From positions 18,111,292 through 18,175,291 of the forward strand of contig NC_088312.1 in the NCBI RefSeq assembly GCF_910592395.1: a DNA stretch of 64,000 nt. Reading direction: 5' to 3'. The notes beneath the pieces are model-generated. The model did not search any database and was not told where the DNA came from. It saw only the letters and a list, made by a program, of their open reading frames with translations. Shown in pieces: positions 44,081 to 56,202 of this stretch. The stretch comes from Lineus longissimus. Taxonomy: Eukaryota; Nemertea; Pilidiophora; Heteronemertea; Lineidae. How positions within the stretch are numbered: the stretch's first letter is position 1; every line of letters begins with the position of its first letter. Position numbers and translations under genes: made by a program.

Positions 44081-46657
44081 GAGACAAGACCACAATTGAT
44101 TTTTTAAGCCTTTTAGCAGTTAAATTGTCAATGTTTGACCGCGACGCATCAAAGAACGCGTGGTGTTGTGAATCTGAAATTTAGATTATGTTATTCCGGA
44201 CAGTTGGGCAAGTAAATGGTGAAAAATAAAATGGTGATTGACCACGGAAATTTTTTGATAATCGACAAATTAGACAGACTTTGATATTTCCACTCTTTTC
44301 AGCCAACTGGCAGAAAAAACTCAAAACACGCCCCCTATTACCAAATTAGCAAAATTCGAAATTAATTTTTTCATCAAATAATTTCTTTATATCTGTAGAC
44401 TTGCCACAACAAATATTTTTTCAATACCTCTCCAAATATGTACTTGAGAGTTAAAAACATGCACTCGTCTAATTGATAGGCCTCGACCCTCCAACCTATG
44501 AATATTCATTAGTGGTCTTGTCTCAATGAAGGTACATTTCAGGGGTTAACATTTTGAGAATTTTTTCAAACTAATGTACATGACATCCCACAACTCTCCA
44601 ACAAAGGAAAGTCATATCTGGACATTTTTGGAGAAATGAGAGACATTTCAAAGAGTTGTACAACTGTGCCATACCGACGAAAGAGGACAAAATCGACAAA
44701 AAGTCATGATTTTGCAGCCAACAGCACCAAATTCAAAGACCTGCCCTGGCCAGAATAAGCAAGCTATGGAGCTGAAAATTTAGGATGTAATTTAGGAATA
44801 TCTTTGCTGCTTAGGGCACAACTTTCAGAATCAAGGCCTAAGTAGTTTCAAAGAAATTACAAAATGAATGGCAACACAACAAGACTTGTAATGAAATGGC
44901 CAGGGCCATTGTGCTCACCTCATGTGGAGGAAAGATGGATAAAGAGCATGGTATTGTGTCATGTAGTGTTAGGTTTGATGTAGGTCCAAGCAATTACAAT
45001 TTCCCCAAAATGGCCAATTTACAGTACATTCGACCTCTGTGACCTTGAAAAGTAGGTCAAATCAAAGAAGACCCGGGTTACACATTGAATGGTTGTTAGA
45101 ATTAGATGTACCTATGATATAAAATTGGTGCCAATCGGGCAAGTCATTACTAGGAATAATGGCATTTTGAAGAATTTAGGATTTGGCCCCCTCCCTGGAG
45201 GCCAAATGGCAAATCAGATCGCACCAAACTTCGGTACCTGAGATCACCTGACCAAGGGATACATGTGTACTTAATTTGTGATCAATAGTCATTGGAGTTA
45301 AGAAACGTGCCATAGTTACGGCCTGACGGCAAATTTATGCCATTTGACCTCTGTGACCTTGACAAGAAGGTCAAATTAAAAACCTGTGTGACATATACTG
45401 TATGGTGGTTAGATGTACCCATGATATCAAATTGGTGGCAATCGGGCAAGAAGTTAAGGAATAATCACATTTTTAAGGTTTTTGGATTTTGCCCCCTGGT
45501 GGTCAAGTGGTGAATCATATTGGACCAAACTTTGGTCCCTGAGATCACCTGACTAAGGGGTAAATGTGTACCAAATTTGGTATCAATAGTCATTGCAGTT
45601 TAGAAACGTGCCATCGTTACATCCTAACGGCCAATTTACACCATTTGACCTCTGTGACCTTGAAAAGGAGGTCAAATCAAAAACCCGGAGGATATATGAT
45701 GCACCTTTGCTAGAAGTACCTACCATATTTTTTTCAGAAATTTCCCGACTACTATTAAGGGAGATATTGCATATTTTCACTTTTAACGTTTGGCCCCTGG
45801 TGGCCAAACCATGAAACAAATCGGACCAAAACTTAGTCTCCTAGGTGTCATTACATAAGGGTACATGTGTACCAAGTTTCAACTCAATAGCTCCAACAGT
45901 TACGAAACGTGCCCTGCTAACGGACGACGGACGACGACGGACGACGACGGACGACGACGACGACGACGACCACGACGGACGACGGACGCCACGGTATGGG
46001 ATAAGCTCACCTCTGCTAAGAGGTGAGCTAAAAATGAAACCGAACTTAGACCGGGGTTAGGTTGACTCTTATTTGGGTCAAATTAAGTTTTTTTCTCATT
46101 ATTTCAGCTTGTTTTGACCTTAAATCATCAGCAATACAATATTCTAAATGAATTAGAGTGATTTGAGCACATTCAAATTTTTCACTATTTTGACCCAAAA
46201 TGTAGTGTAAATGGAGACAAGGCCACAATTGATTTTTTAAGCCTTTTAGCAGTTAAATTGTCAATGTTTGACCGCGACGCATCAAAGAACGCGTGGTGTT
46301 GTGAATCTGAAATTTAGATTATGTTATTCCGGACAGTTGGGCAAGTAAATGGTGAAAAATAAAATGGTGATTGACCACGGAAATTTTTTGATAATCGACA
46401 AATTAGACAGACTTTGATATTTCCACTCTTTTCAGCCAACTGGCAGAAAAAACTCAAAACACGCCCCCTATTACCCAATTAGCAAAATTCGAAATTAATG
46501 TTTTCATCAAATAATTTCTCTATATCTGTAGACTTGCCACAACAAATATTTTTTCAATACCTCTCCAAATATGTACTTGAGAGTTAAAAACATGCACTCG
46601 TCTAATTGATAGGCCTCGACCCTCCAACCTATGAATATTCATTAGTGGTCTTGTCTC
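44081..46657. mobile_element. Composite element copy 2, with an inserted rolling-circle-like repeat
   Basis: Same structure as 38978-40343: unit 44081-44524, spacer, unit 46214-46657, all in the same orientation, each with GAGACAAG...CTTGTCTC ends (one substitution in the left end of the last unit). The target duplication is ATTT (44077-44080 and 46658-46661), different from the GGAT of copy 1, which proves independent transposition of the whole composite. The spacer is split by a 1.14-kb element at 44891-46030; copy 1 preserves the unoccupied sequence. Confidence 0.85.
44891..46030 (+). mobile_element. HINE/Helentron-like repeat, copy 1
   Basis: It starts ATGAAATGGCCAGGGCCAT (a GGCC hairpin, then GCTCACC) and ends with a (GAC)n tract and the hairpin GCTCACCTC...GAGGTGAGC followed by TA. 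Internally it has three degenerate repeats of a GTGACCTTGA...AGGTCAAAT block. Comparison with the unoccupied composite copy at 39761-39780 shows insertion inside an A run without target duplication. No protein is encoded; the mechanism is inferred from structure. It is nearly identical to 61566-62712. Confidence 0.8.
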
Positions 46658-46846
46658 ATTTAATGCTTTATGAAAGCTGTTTTTCATCTAAGGATTTTTT
46701 GGGCCTATGAAATGCTTGGTTTAGCAGGCTGCGTTTTCACACATCGTCTATACTGCAAGATGTACCCCAAATGCCAGAAAAGGCTCGTACACAGTGTCGG
46801 AGAAAACAATCAAGTACGTGCGCGACTTCGAAGAAGCTTTGGTAAA

Positions 46847-47050
46847 TGTGTGTGTGATCGTATTGAAGAGAGAGAGAACTCGAAGACGTCTTTCCTGTAT
46901 GAAACTATTTTGCCAAGTCCCACTCAATGTGTATACAATACAAGAAGTTGGATAATACATAAGTGTAATAAGGGTGCCAACTGCGCCCTAACATAGTGCT
47001 GTACAATAAAAGAATCACATAACAATAATAGTGTTTACGAAGAGTTTCCA
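46847..47050 (-). repeat. 3' LTR of the BEL element
   Basis: 204 bp, TGTGGAAACTC...CACACA on the minus strand; differs from 56203-56406 at two positions. Confidence 0.92.
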
Positions 47051-47249
47051 CATTCTCCCGGGCCGAAAATGATGAAACTGAACTATTTTTTTATTTTGTT
47101 TGATAGCTGAAACGACTGCTTAAAGTAGAATAAACGTAAGCTTAAAACACTATTTAATGCAAGGATAAAATATATTCACAAACACATGAAAATGTCTAAA
47201 ATGTCTATTCAGTTCAATCAACAGTTTATGGCACTCATGGCGAAATTAC

Positions 47250-48754
47250 CTAAGTTGAACTTTCTAGTGGAAAGAGTTTGACAATGGGTCGGTTTGTGAC
47301 CCCAGACGCCATTTTGATCACTGCGGATCGGACAAGTCCGTCATTTCCATGAATGAGTTCTTCAACGCGAGCTAATGACCATTTTACACGCGGCACGTGG
47401 TCCTCATGAACTAATACAACATCGCCTACTTTTATCTGATTTTCAATGGTACCTTTTCCTGAAATGGCATCCCTTTCACGCAGAGCGGCCATGTATTCAC
47501 TCGACCAACGTTTCCAGAACTGTTCGATCACCTGAGACTGTAACACTGCACGTTTACGTAACTCTGAATCTGAACCAAAGGTTGGGTATGACAATTCGTC
47601 AGGATCAAAAAGTTGATGAGGAAACGTTGTCAGACTCCTCCCACACAAGAAAAATGATGGTGACAGTGGTTCGGGATCATTCAGTTCTGAAGAAACGTAA
47701 GTCAGCGGGCGATCATTGAGCGTTGCCTCTATTTCAATCAACACAGTATTCAGTTCCTCATAGGTTAGAAATCGCCTCCCAAGAACTTTCTTCAATGCAT
47801 TCTTAGTAAGCCCAATCAACCTTTCATAGAAACCTCCATACCAAGGTGCTCTTTTGGCGATGAATTTCCACTGAACACGTCGATTTGCTAAATAGGTTTT
47901 TCACTGAAGGTGAAGAAATGATTTTCTTGATTTCTTCAGCGGATGCAAGATATGTTGAAGCATTGTCAGAGATCATCAGTTGTGGTAACGATCGCCGACC
48001 GACAAATCTTCGGAAAGCTGGAATGAATGATCAAGTACTCATGTCCGGAACTAATTCCAAATGAATGGCTCTGGTAGAGGCACATGTGAATAATGCAATG
48101 TAGACCTTCTTTTCCGTGGTGTGAATCTGCGAGGTTTTTTTTGATTTTGTATTCAATTGTGAACACCTGACATAAAGACAACCAGAGAAATCAACACCAC
48201 CACAGACCGTGAAAGGACTAGACTGCATCAATCTCACAGATTGAAGTGGTGCTGGTATGGGGCGGGAGTAAGGCTTTCCTTGAACAAGTTTACACACAAA
48301 ACATTTACGAAGGGCTGATTTAACCCTCTGTCTTATTGACGTAATCCAAAACCTCTTCCGAATGTATGTCACTGTCGTTTGCACGCCTGAATGAAAGACG
48401 TTTGAATGAGCAAGTCGAATGATCAAATCAGCCAAACGATGTTTGGACGGTACTAGAATCGGAAACTTGGCGGCGTATTCCATAGGGGCGTTATGTAACC
48501 GTCCACCGACGCGAATGATTCCATCGTCATCTAAGAACAGTTTTAACTGCGTAACGAGATTTCCGTGAGTTTTCTGTTCCGTTCGTAAGTGCGTTATCTC
48601 CTCCTTGTAGATTTCACGTCGTGTGTACCTGATGATGACGATTTCGGCCTGTTGAATTTCATCGACGCATAGCGGTCCGAGCAATCGTTTATCAGTGTTA
48701 CGTTTGCGTATATTCCGGATGAAGCGAAGTACGAGTGCGGTAATGCGTATCATC
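47250..48754 (-). pseudogene. BEL integrase and C-terminal domain, frame-broken
   Basis: Continues the BEL polyprotein after the Harbinger insertion. The zinc finger region carries H's in LAHSNVFHSG and C's in CFVCKL; the catalytic core begins GGVDFSGCLYV with the first Asp, then passes through several frame changes between about 48030 and 47820 (ISDNAS with the second Asp; GGFYERL with the Glu). A final clean frame (47819-47250) holds the ATLNDRPL, FWKRWSSEY and GDVVLVHED motifs typical of the BEL integrase tail. It inserts the cDNA into the genome; this copy is inactive as written. Confidence 0.85.
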
Positions 48755-49000
48755 CTGGGCCGACCGCATAGAAACTCCGATAGCGCTAACAGGGCCTATC
48801 GGCGATTTAAGGATCCGCCGATAGGCACTATCCCCGCATAGAATCTCCGGTACGTAACAACGTTGTTAGGGCAGCCGCATATAAAGTTTGTTAGGATATC
48901 GGAGGACATATCGATAGGCGCTGGTAGGTCAATTCAGTAAAGGTGATCGGGACCACCTTTAGTGCGCTGTTAGTTGAGGTCTTGCTTCGAGGCGGGCAAG

Positions 49001-50181
49001 ATGTGGCGAGTCGAAGAAAACATCGCGGTGGAGGAACAGCTTCAATACGGAGGAATTGATGTGATGAGAACTTTCAAACAAAGAATAAACCCATTTGAAC
49101 AGTACCGAGAGGGTGAATTCTTCGATAAATACCGTTTCCCTAAAGAGATATTTGGTGGACTTGTGGACATACTGGAACCAAGCTTAGAACGTTTCAGCCA
49201 CAGGTACGTATCCCATACATTGATACATGTATGCTCCATTTTATCATAGTATGCGATGATCACAAATTTCCTATACACCATTCTATGAGAAATGCTAAAA
49301 CTGTTGCCTGTTGTTTTTCCAGGTCAAAGGCGCTAGAACCTTCTCACCAATTGTGTACCGCAGTGCGGTACTTTGCCCAAGGAGGATTTCTACCTATGAT
49401 TGCCGACGTACATGGGATGTCGAACCGTAGCGCAAGCAACTGTATCCATACTGTAGCCAATGCCATTATCCATCGGATGGACACTTTCATACAGTGGCCG
49501 GATGCTGATGAAATCACTCTAGCAAAACAAGCATTCTATGAACGTGGGCGTGGCTTTCCTTGCATCGCAGGATTAATAGATGGAAGTCATGTTGAAGTTA
49601 TTGGTCCGCACAGACCTGCGAATGAGGCGGCATTCGTAAACCGTGGCGGTTGGCATTCGATCAACACTCAGATAGTCTGTGGCCCCGACTTAAAGATATT
49701 CGACTTGGATGCAAGGTGGCCGGGGTCTAGCCACGATTCATTCATCCTACAGAATTCCCATGTATGGGATCGCTTCGAGAATGGCTTGGTACCCGACAGT
49801 TGGATTCTTGGGGACTCTGGATACCCTCTTAAAAAATGGCTTCTTACACCATATGCGACTCCAGGCAATAATGGTCAAAATCGTTACAATATGGCTCACA
49901 AAAGTATTCGATCAGCAATTGAAAGGTGCAACGGAGTCTGGAAGATGCGATGGCGATGTCTGACAAAGCCTATCATGTTTCAGCCAGCAAGAGCATCACG
50001 GATTATTGCAGCATGTGGTGCACTTCATAATTTCGCAATTCAACAAAGGGTACCTTTTAATCAAGTGATTGATCAAAATGTGATGAATGCCATGGAAGTA
50101 GATGCCGGCCGTGCGATATTCCGGAACAACAATGAGGGGATAAGAGCTCGGAATGAACTAGTTCGTCGGGTTTTCGAATAA
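49001..50181 (+). CDS. Harbinger transposase (HARBI1-like), two exons
   Basis: Exons 49001-49203 and 49323-50181 with consensus donor (CAG|GTACGT) and acceptor (TTTTTCCAG|G); phases match, giving 353 residues, the usual size. The nuclease domain (DDE_4 type) shows GLIDGSHVEV with the first Asp, LGDSGYPL with the second and the RSAIERCNGVWKMRWR block with the Glu. The N-terminal part has the REGEFFDKYRFPKE helix-turn-helix type region. The start ATG at 49001 follows the terminal region by 240 bp; an upstream TTG is open but is not a normal eukaryotic start. AATAAA near 50261 may end the transcript. No inactivating change is visible, so the gene could be functional. Confidence 0.92.
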
Positions 50182-50641
50182 TTTGAAATAATTTTTAAAA
50201 CTATGTGTGATAATTTATTGATTGTACCTGACATTACACATTGAAAACTGAAATAGTGAAATAAATTTTGACAAATTCTTGCTGACAGATAACAATAAGA
50301 TCAAAACAAACACGCAATTAATTTCAGCTCGGGTGATTTACTTTTTGTAGCAATGACGCTGTAAAAGAAAGTGTACCAGGGCCACAATACAGAATTTGTC
50401 TGCAAGCCTCCGATTGAGGTTTTCCGGATTATGTCACGATAGATATATGTGATAATTTTGACATTCAATGCAGTAAGGCTTTAAATTATTTTTCGTTCCC
50501 AACAATTAACGATACCGTTCAATAAGAATTAAAATAAAATGCACACGTCAGAACCACACCTGTGTAACTATGTGTTAGTCGTTATTCATTTATTCCCCAC
50601 ACATGATGCAGTTCATCTTAATCCTCAGAACAGCCGTCATT
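50182..50641. other. 3' regions between the convergent Harbinger genes
   Basis: AT-rich non-coding sequence. AATAAA near 50261 on the plus strand suits the transposase; a minus-strand AATAAA near 50589-50594 suits the Myb-like gene. Confidence 0.6.
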
Positions 50642-52030
50642 TTAGTTGTTTTCAAAAGAGTGATAAGGTTGCCACAATGGAGCAGGCTGCAACGTGTGAT
50701 ATTCCGTTGTATTTGGGGTACCTTGTGAGGCAGAAGATGTTGTTGGCCGAGTCTTTTTTTCCGACCTCAAAATAGCTAACTTATCCTTGTAATATGATTC
50801 CTTCAATTCGAAAAACTTTCTCTTCAGTTTCAATTTCTTTTCCTCAATTTTCAACATTTCCTCGTAGTACTCGCTAGCAGTGACTGTAGGTTTTGAAGGC
50901 CCATGTTCCTTGCGACTTTTATGGATCTCCCGCCAATTCATACTGCGTGATTCTCGCTGAGATTTCAAGGATGAGGTACTAGAAGCCCGCGGTCCTTCGT
51001 TGCCAGCAGGAGATGATGAAAGTGAGTGCCCAGGATCCACATCATCATCGTCGTCGTCATGAAAATCACTCCCGTCATCATCACTCAAGTGCGCTGACGA
51101 CGTCGAGGCTGAACCAAACTTCTCTTGGTTGCAGCCAATCTCATCAGTAGCGAATCCTCCTTCAATTCCTGAAACAAAATGTGGTACGGTTAAAACAGAA
51201 AATAAGTTTTTATATTAAAATCTTGTGAGGTTCAGGTAACAGCTTGGGATATTAACTTTTAAACACGCTTCATTTTCACTAAAGGGCCCTATCTTTTATT
51301 CATTTCATAAAAATATTGAAATATTTAATCTACAGTGTGATTAAAAAAAAACGAAACCCAGATCCAAGGGGTAATATGTTGAAAACTGCTGACAATAAAA
51401 TTATAAGATATACATCATCCGAAATGTATTGGTCTACTCTTTTCAATGCTACCAATGTCACATATTTGCTTTCACGGTGCGTTTTTTAAAAATCACCCTG
51501 TGTTGTCGCGCGCATTGATGGAGCCTATGTTATGCATGTGACACGCTTCTCGATCTCCCGCGCATAATTTGATATAATGTTTATTTTGAGAAAAACTATA
51601 GAACATTAAAACAATGCAAGCAATACAAAACCCACCTGCAACTTGCTCTGGGGGGAGAATAGCGTAAACCAGCTTCTCATAATCGTTGAGGATGCTTTCA
51701 GGATCGTCATCATCTGCGTACGGGTTTTCGCCACCACCTGTCTTCACGGCTTCTTTAAGTCTGTTGCGAAGATACGCAGCAACTTTTGCTTTCACTTCTC
51801 TTTTGATCGCTTGCCACCTATCCTTGATGCCGTCTAGACTGCGTTTTTATGACACCCACAGCATTAACTTGATGAAGAATATCCGCGAAAATCACTGTTT
51901 TATCCTTTTGCGAAATTGTTGACGAATGTTTTGCTGTCAGGATGCTGTTGTGCTTACAAAACAAGCGGGTAATTACCCGCTTTTCCTCCGCCGAATAATC
52001 GGGAGCCCTTGTACGTTTTGTCTTGGACAT
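50642..52030 (-). pseudogene. Harbinger Myb-like DNA-binding protein gene, one frameshift
   Basis: Exon 1 (52030-51636) starts MSKTKRTRAPDYSAEEKRV, a Myb/SANT-like helix region; exon 2 (51168-50642) follows a consensus donor (CAG|GTGGGT) and acceptor (TTTGTTTCAG|G). It encodes an acidic stretch and a C-terminal coiled segment (YYEEMLKIEEKKLKLKRKFF). Harbinger elements use such a partner to bring the transposase to the nucleus and the TIRs. An extra A in a run of five near 51847 shifts exon 1; without it the exons are in phase and give about 306 residues. It may be a recent mutation or a sequencing error. Confidence 0.8.
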
Positions 52031-52338
52031 GTTTGACGGTCCTACCGCGAGACACATGCAACAACTACTGCGAAAAAGGCGCGTGTTTGAACCCCATGCA
52101 CACCGAAATAAACAGACATAAAAGCGCAACAATAGATCTTATGGTAATGGACATCAACCTTGGGCCCGGCAAATGGTCTCGTAACACTACCGATAGTCTA
52201 ACAGAGGGCTTCACTAACAACATCTTAACAGCGTTTCTATGCGGTCAATATTTTGGCGCTGTTACCGTATATGTTGTCAGGCCCTGTTAGGACAACTAAC
52301 ACGGCTTCACTATCGGAGTTTCTATGCGGTCGGCCCTG

Positions 52339-53090
52339 GTGTACGATGAGTAACGATTGATGTCAATCACGTGAGTTGAGTTGACTTCACTGGTCGTATT
52401 GGCAGCATTAACAAGGGTTGACGTCACTGAGTTGATGTCACTGGTGTTAGTGACACTAGAATCCTCATGAACGGTGTTCTCATCCACGACAATGCTTTCC
52501 GGATACTCTCCTGATGAAAGCCAGTGGGGGCCAGCCCACCACAAGCTCGAGTTTTCAAATTCAGCGACTGTTATCCCACGTGTTAGCATGTCCGCCGGAT
52601 TGTCTGCTGTCGGACAATACCTTATGCTATCTATGACTTCATTCTTCCTAATCTCGTTGACACGGTTTTTGACAAAATTTGGCAGATCTTTATCACTTTT
52701 AATCCAATGGATTACGATTTGACTATCCGACCATAACGTACTACGTGAGATTTTGAAGTCCTGTTTCAAACTCAGATAGACGTATCGCAACAAGCGTGAT
52801 CCAATCAGTGCTGCCATGAGCTCAAGACGGGGCAGCGTGATCGGTTTGACGGGTGCGACTCTAGTCCTTGACATCACAAGTTTGCAATCACGTCCACGTT
52901 TTAGATAAACACCAGCGCCATACGATTCGGGGTTGGCGTCGCCAAATACGTGAAGTTCGAATGAGTCCTTTGACTTATCAACATAATCGAAGTACTTCCG
53001 ACTTATCCAAGTCTTGGTTGCGGCGTTGAGTTCACGGCTTAACTCACTCCATGTCTCAACAAGGTCATTGTGTATGGGCTGGTCCCATTG
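52339..53090 (-). pseudogene. BEL RNase H region
   Basis: After the frameshift at about 53080 the BEL polyprotein continues with FGDANPESYGAGVY (RNase H start), PRLELMAALIGSRLL, STLWSDSQIVIHWI and TADNPADMLTRG, all typical of BEL RNase H. The frame runs into the Harbinger element at 52335; the BEL codons resume at 48754. Confidence 0.85.
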
Positions 53091-56000
53091 GGCTGGTCCC
53101 AGCCGATGTCACGTGACCACAGTTTCTGTATAAATGTCTTGGCGCGTATATGTACGGGCGAAACTATTCCAAGTGGATCGAAAATGCTACTGGTAATCCG
53201 CACAATGTCACGTTTCGTAAACCGGTGATCTAGTGGAAGCTCAGAGACTTTATGAGCAAAAGAGAGTGAGTCCTGCTCAGTATCCCATTTGATACCGAGA
53301 ACGTTCACTTCCTTGTTTGGACATAAAACTCCCTCCGATTTCGCCTTTTCTTGAAGTTCAGGGCAATTCGATGACCACTTGCGAAGATTGAATCCACCAG
53401 AGTGTAAGTATGTCCTGGATTCTGCGAAGTACTGCAAAGCTTCGGGTACATTCTCCACTCCTGAAGCTACATTATCGACGTAAATGTTGTCTCTGATGTT
53501 TGTTGACAAAGGAGTGTCCTGTTTCTCTAAGTGCGCTTTCACTGTAGCGTTTAAAATAAACGGACTGCAAACGGCACCAAACAAAACCACCTTGAACTGA
53601 AATACTTTAAAGTCACTGTTCGGATCATTGACGTCAGATATCCAAAGAAATTTGGTAAACTTCCGATCTTTCTGATCGAGTCCAACGTTTAAGAAAGCTT
53701 TCTCGATATCGCATATCAATCCATAGTTGTGTAAGCGAAATCTCATCAGAATAGATGGCAGGTCATTTTGAAGAGCAGGGCCGGTTTCGAGGCAGTCATT
53801 AAGGCTGGGGCTATCCCCAACTTTACAACTACAGTCATAAACGATCCTTATAGGAGTCGTACTAGAGTCTCGTTTGACAGATCTGTGCGGCAGGTAATGG
53901 CCTGTTGTGATGTCATCATCAATGATTTCTTCTATGAAACCACGTTTGATCTGATCACTAAGAATGTCATCGTACACCTGACATAACTCGGGTGTTAGTT
54001 TCCGAACCATGTTACGAGTCCGTTTGAGTGCGACATTGTAATTGGTTGGCAATGGTGCGTGTTCAACCTTCCATGAGAGTTGAGAGACGTAACCATTCTC
54101 AGTGTAATGCAAGTGAGTTTCACAATACGATTTGTAATCCAATGGTACGGGATCAATAGAGTCATCAGTAATACCGAGTGTTTCTATTAAATCCCAGTGT
54201 TGTTGCAAGCGAATTTCGTCGTCCCTCGTTTTATTAGAGACGTTTAGAATGTGAGGTCGATTAGAAACCGTATTGCTTTGGTCGACAGGTCCCGAAAGCA
54301 TGTAACCAAGTTTCGACTGGACGGCTATTGGTCCTATGCCTTTGACTATCGGTCCTTCGACAAAGTCCCAGTAGAAATCACTCCCGATTAGAATTGATAT
54401 GTCAAACGAATTTTCATTTGACAACGGATGCGCAAGACGTAATCCATGAAGATGTGTTAATCTCAGGAGCGACGGGTTGATGCGATTCTTGACTGGAGCC
54501 GTAATTACTGGCACTACAAGTGCGTCTCTGATTACAACAGTTCCATTGTTCGATGTGTGTACCTGAAAGTTCACTTTGTCACAGATTTTGGCTTCTGAAG
54601 AGTTCCCGCCAAAAACCTCTAGATTGACACTTTCTTGGCCGACGATGGGAAGGTTAAGTTTTGCTACTGTCTCTTGAGTAACGAAAGTACGTGTTGCACC
54701 TCCATCGAATAAGAACGTACACGATTCAGCATCATCTCCGGTTGCTGAAATATCCGCTACTGCTGTCATCAATAGAACTGATCCGGAATCTGCACTCAGA
54801 ATGTTTTCTGTTGAAACGGTTTTCACATGAGCTTTTGCATTTTGGGATGTGCCTTCGTGAGTAGGTGTATCCTTCGAATGCGTTGGAGATGAGCCTTTGT
54901 TCACTGGTGTGTCTCGAGATCCTCTATCGTTAGAGTTCCCATTGACGTTAGATTTGCAAAGAGAGGTATGATGCCGCCTCCTACAAACTCTACACGTGCT
55001 AGTAGACTTACAGTCTTTCAGTAAGTGTGGCTTTAAACAATTGTAACACAAGCGTTTTTGTTTCACCACCTGTTGCCGTTTTTCATAGTCAGCTACCGAT
55101 TTGCAATCTACAGATCTGTGTGACCCATTGCAATATACACAGTTCGTTTTCCGTTGATCTGAAACCACTGCGACGTAAGTGTTAGATGGACCAGCAAGTG
55201 TACTACTGACTTTGGAATGTTCTGGTTCACTGCTTTCGTTTTCATACCGTTCCACCTGTCTTTTTAACGCTTCTAGGAATGTATCTAAATTGTATCGTCT
55301 TTCTCTGTCAATGTCAGCAATATTGCCTTTGATCTTATTTGGCAACTTATCTTCGATGATCGGCACAATAATAGACGGTGATTCGTTCACTGACACTTTA
55401 AGATTTGCTAGGCTACGTAAGTCTGTCTTAATGCTGTTATAAAAAGACCGTAAACTCGTTCCTTTCAATTCGGGCTTATCCAAATGAATCAGTCGCAGAA
55501 CGTAAGCTTGGATTACTTTTCGTTCCCTTCCGAAGGTTTCACAAAGCGTTTCTTTAAGCGTTACGTAATTCGCGGATGAAGGTAGGAGATCCCGTACGGT
55601 ATCCAGGGCATCTCCGTCGAGCAATCCGTAGAGGTAATCGAATCGATTTACGTCTGTAAGGTTTGGATTCGTATGTATTTCCACGACAAATTGTTCCCAA
55701 AATGGCTGCCATTCTGTGATGACACTACTGAATCTCGGAAGTGAAAGCTTCGGGAGCTTAGACGTTAGCGTCTTGCTTGATGTAGATGTAGGTTTAGACG
55801 GCGTTTTGGCATTGCTCTTATCGTATTTTGTTATCACCTTCTTTGCACGAGTGATTTTTTGTAAGTTCCGTAACAGTAGGTCTGTCGACTCGTCCTGTTC
55901 CGTTTCTCCGTCAAAGCTATTGTTCTCAGCTGTCACTTCGTCTATAATCAGGCTGTCCAGATGTTCGATCACGTCAATTATTTTTTCGAGTTTCGGTATT

Positions 56001-56152
56001 GCAGCTTCGAGTTGTTCTAGCTCCTCTTGACTTGGCGTTTCTGACTTGGCTTTTTCGACAATCTTTTCCGTAATTTTCGATAGAATTGTGAATTGTCTTC
56101 GTTCCTTTGCGCGAACCTTTTTTGACTCCAATGGAGCGACTTTAGGAGGCAT
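53039..56152 (-). pseudogene. BEL Gag-protease-reverse transcriptase
   Basis: From ATG 56152 the protein reads: coiled N-terminus (1-130); Gag domain with FSSVITEWQPFWEQF (about 140-300); three C-x2-C-x3-H-x4-C knuckles (about 338-399); a protease with DGGA at 483 where DSGA/DTGA is usual; RT with CDIEKAFL (D815) and YVDN at 891-894, where the second catalytic Asp of YVDD is Asn. The frame ends early at 53039 because a 14-bp tandem duplication near 53079-53106 shifts it; RNase H follows in another frame. The in-frame TTG upstream is not a likely start. Confidence 0.88.
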
Positions 56153-56202
56153 GGTGCGACAGGTTACCAATGCCCAAGTTCGACTTGTTCACGGCACCAA
56201 AA

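Larger units (their letters stand above)
48758..52335. mobile_element. PIF/Harbinger transposon, two genes
   Basis: 3578 bp with perfect inverted ends of at least 25 bp (GGCCGACCGCATAGAAACTC) and CTG directly repeated outside (48755-48757, 52336-52338). On the BEL coding strand the target reads ACACCAGG, close to the ACACCWGG core described for zebrafish Harbinger elements with CWG duplications. It carries a plus-strand transposase and a convergent minus-strand Myb-like gene, the usual pair. Sub-terminal regions hold palindromic CGCCTATCGG-type words. The BEL frame rejoins when it is removed. Confidence 0.92.
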
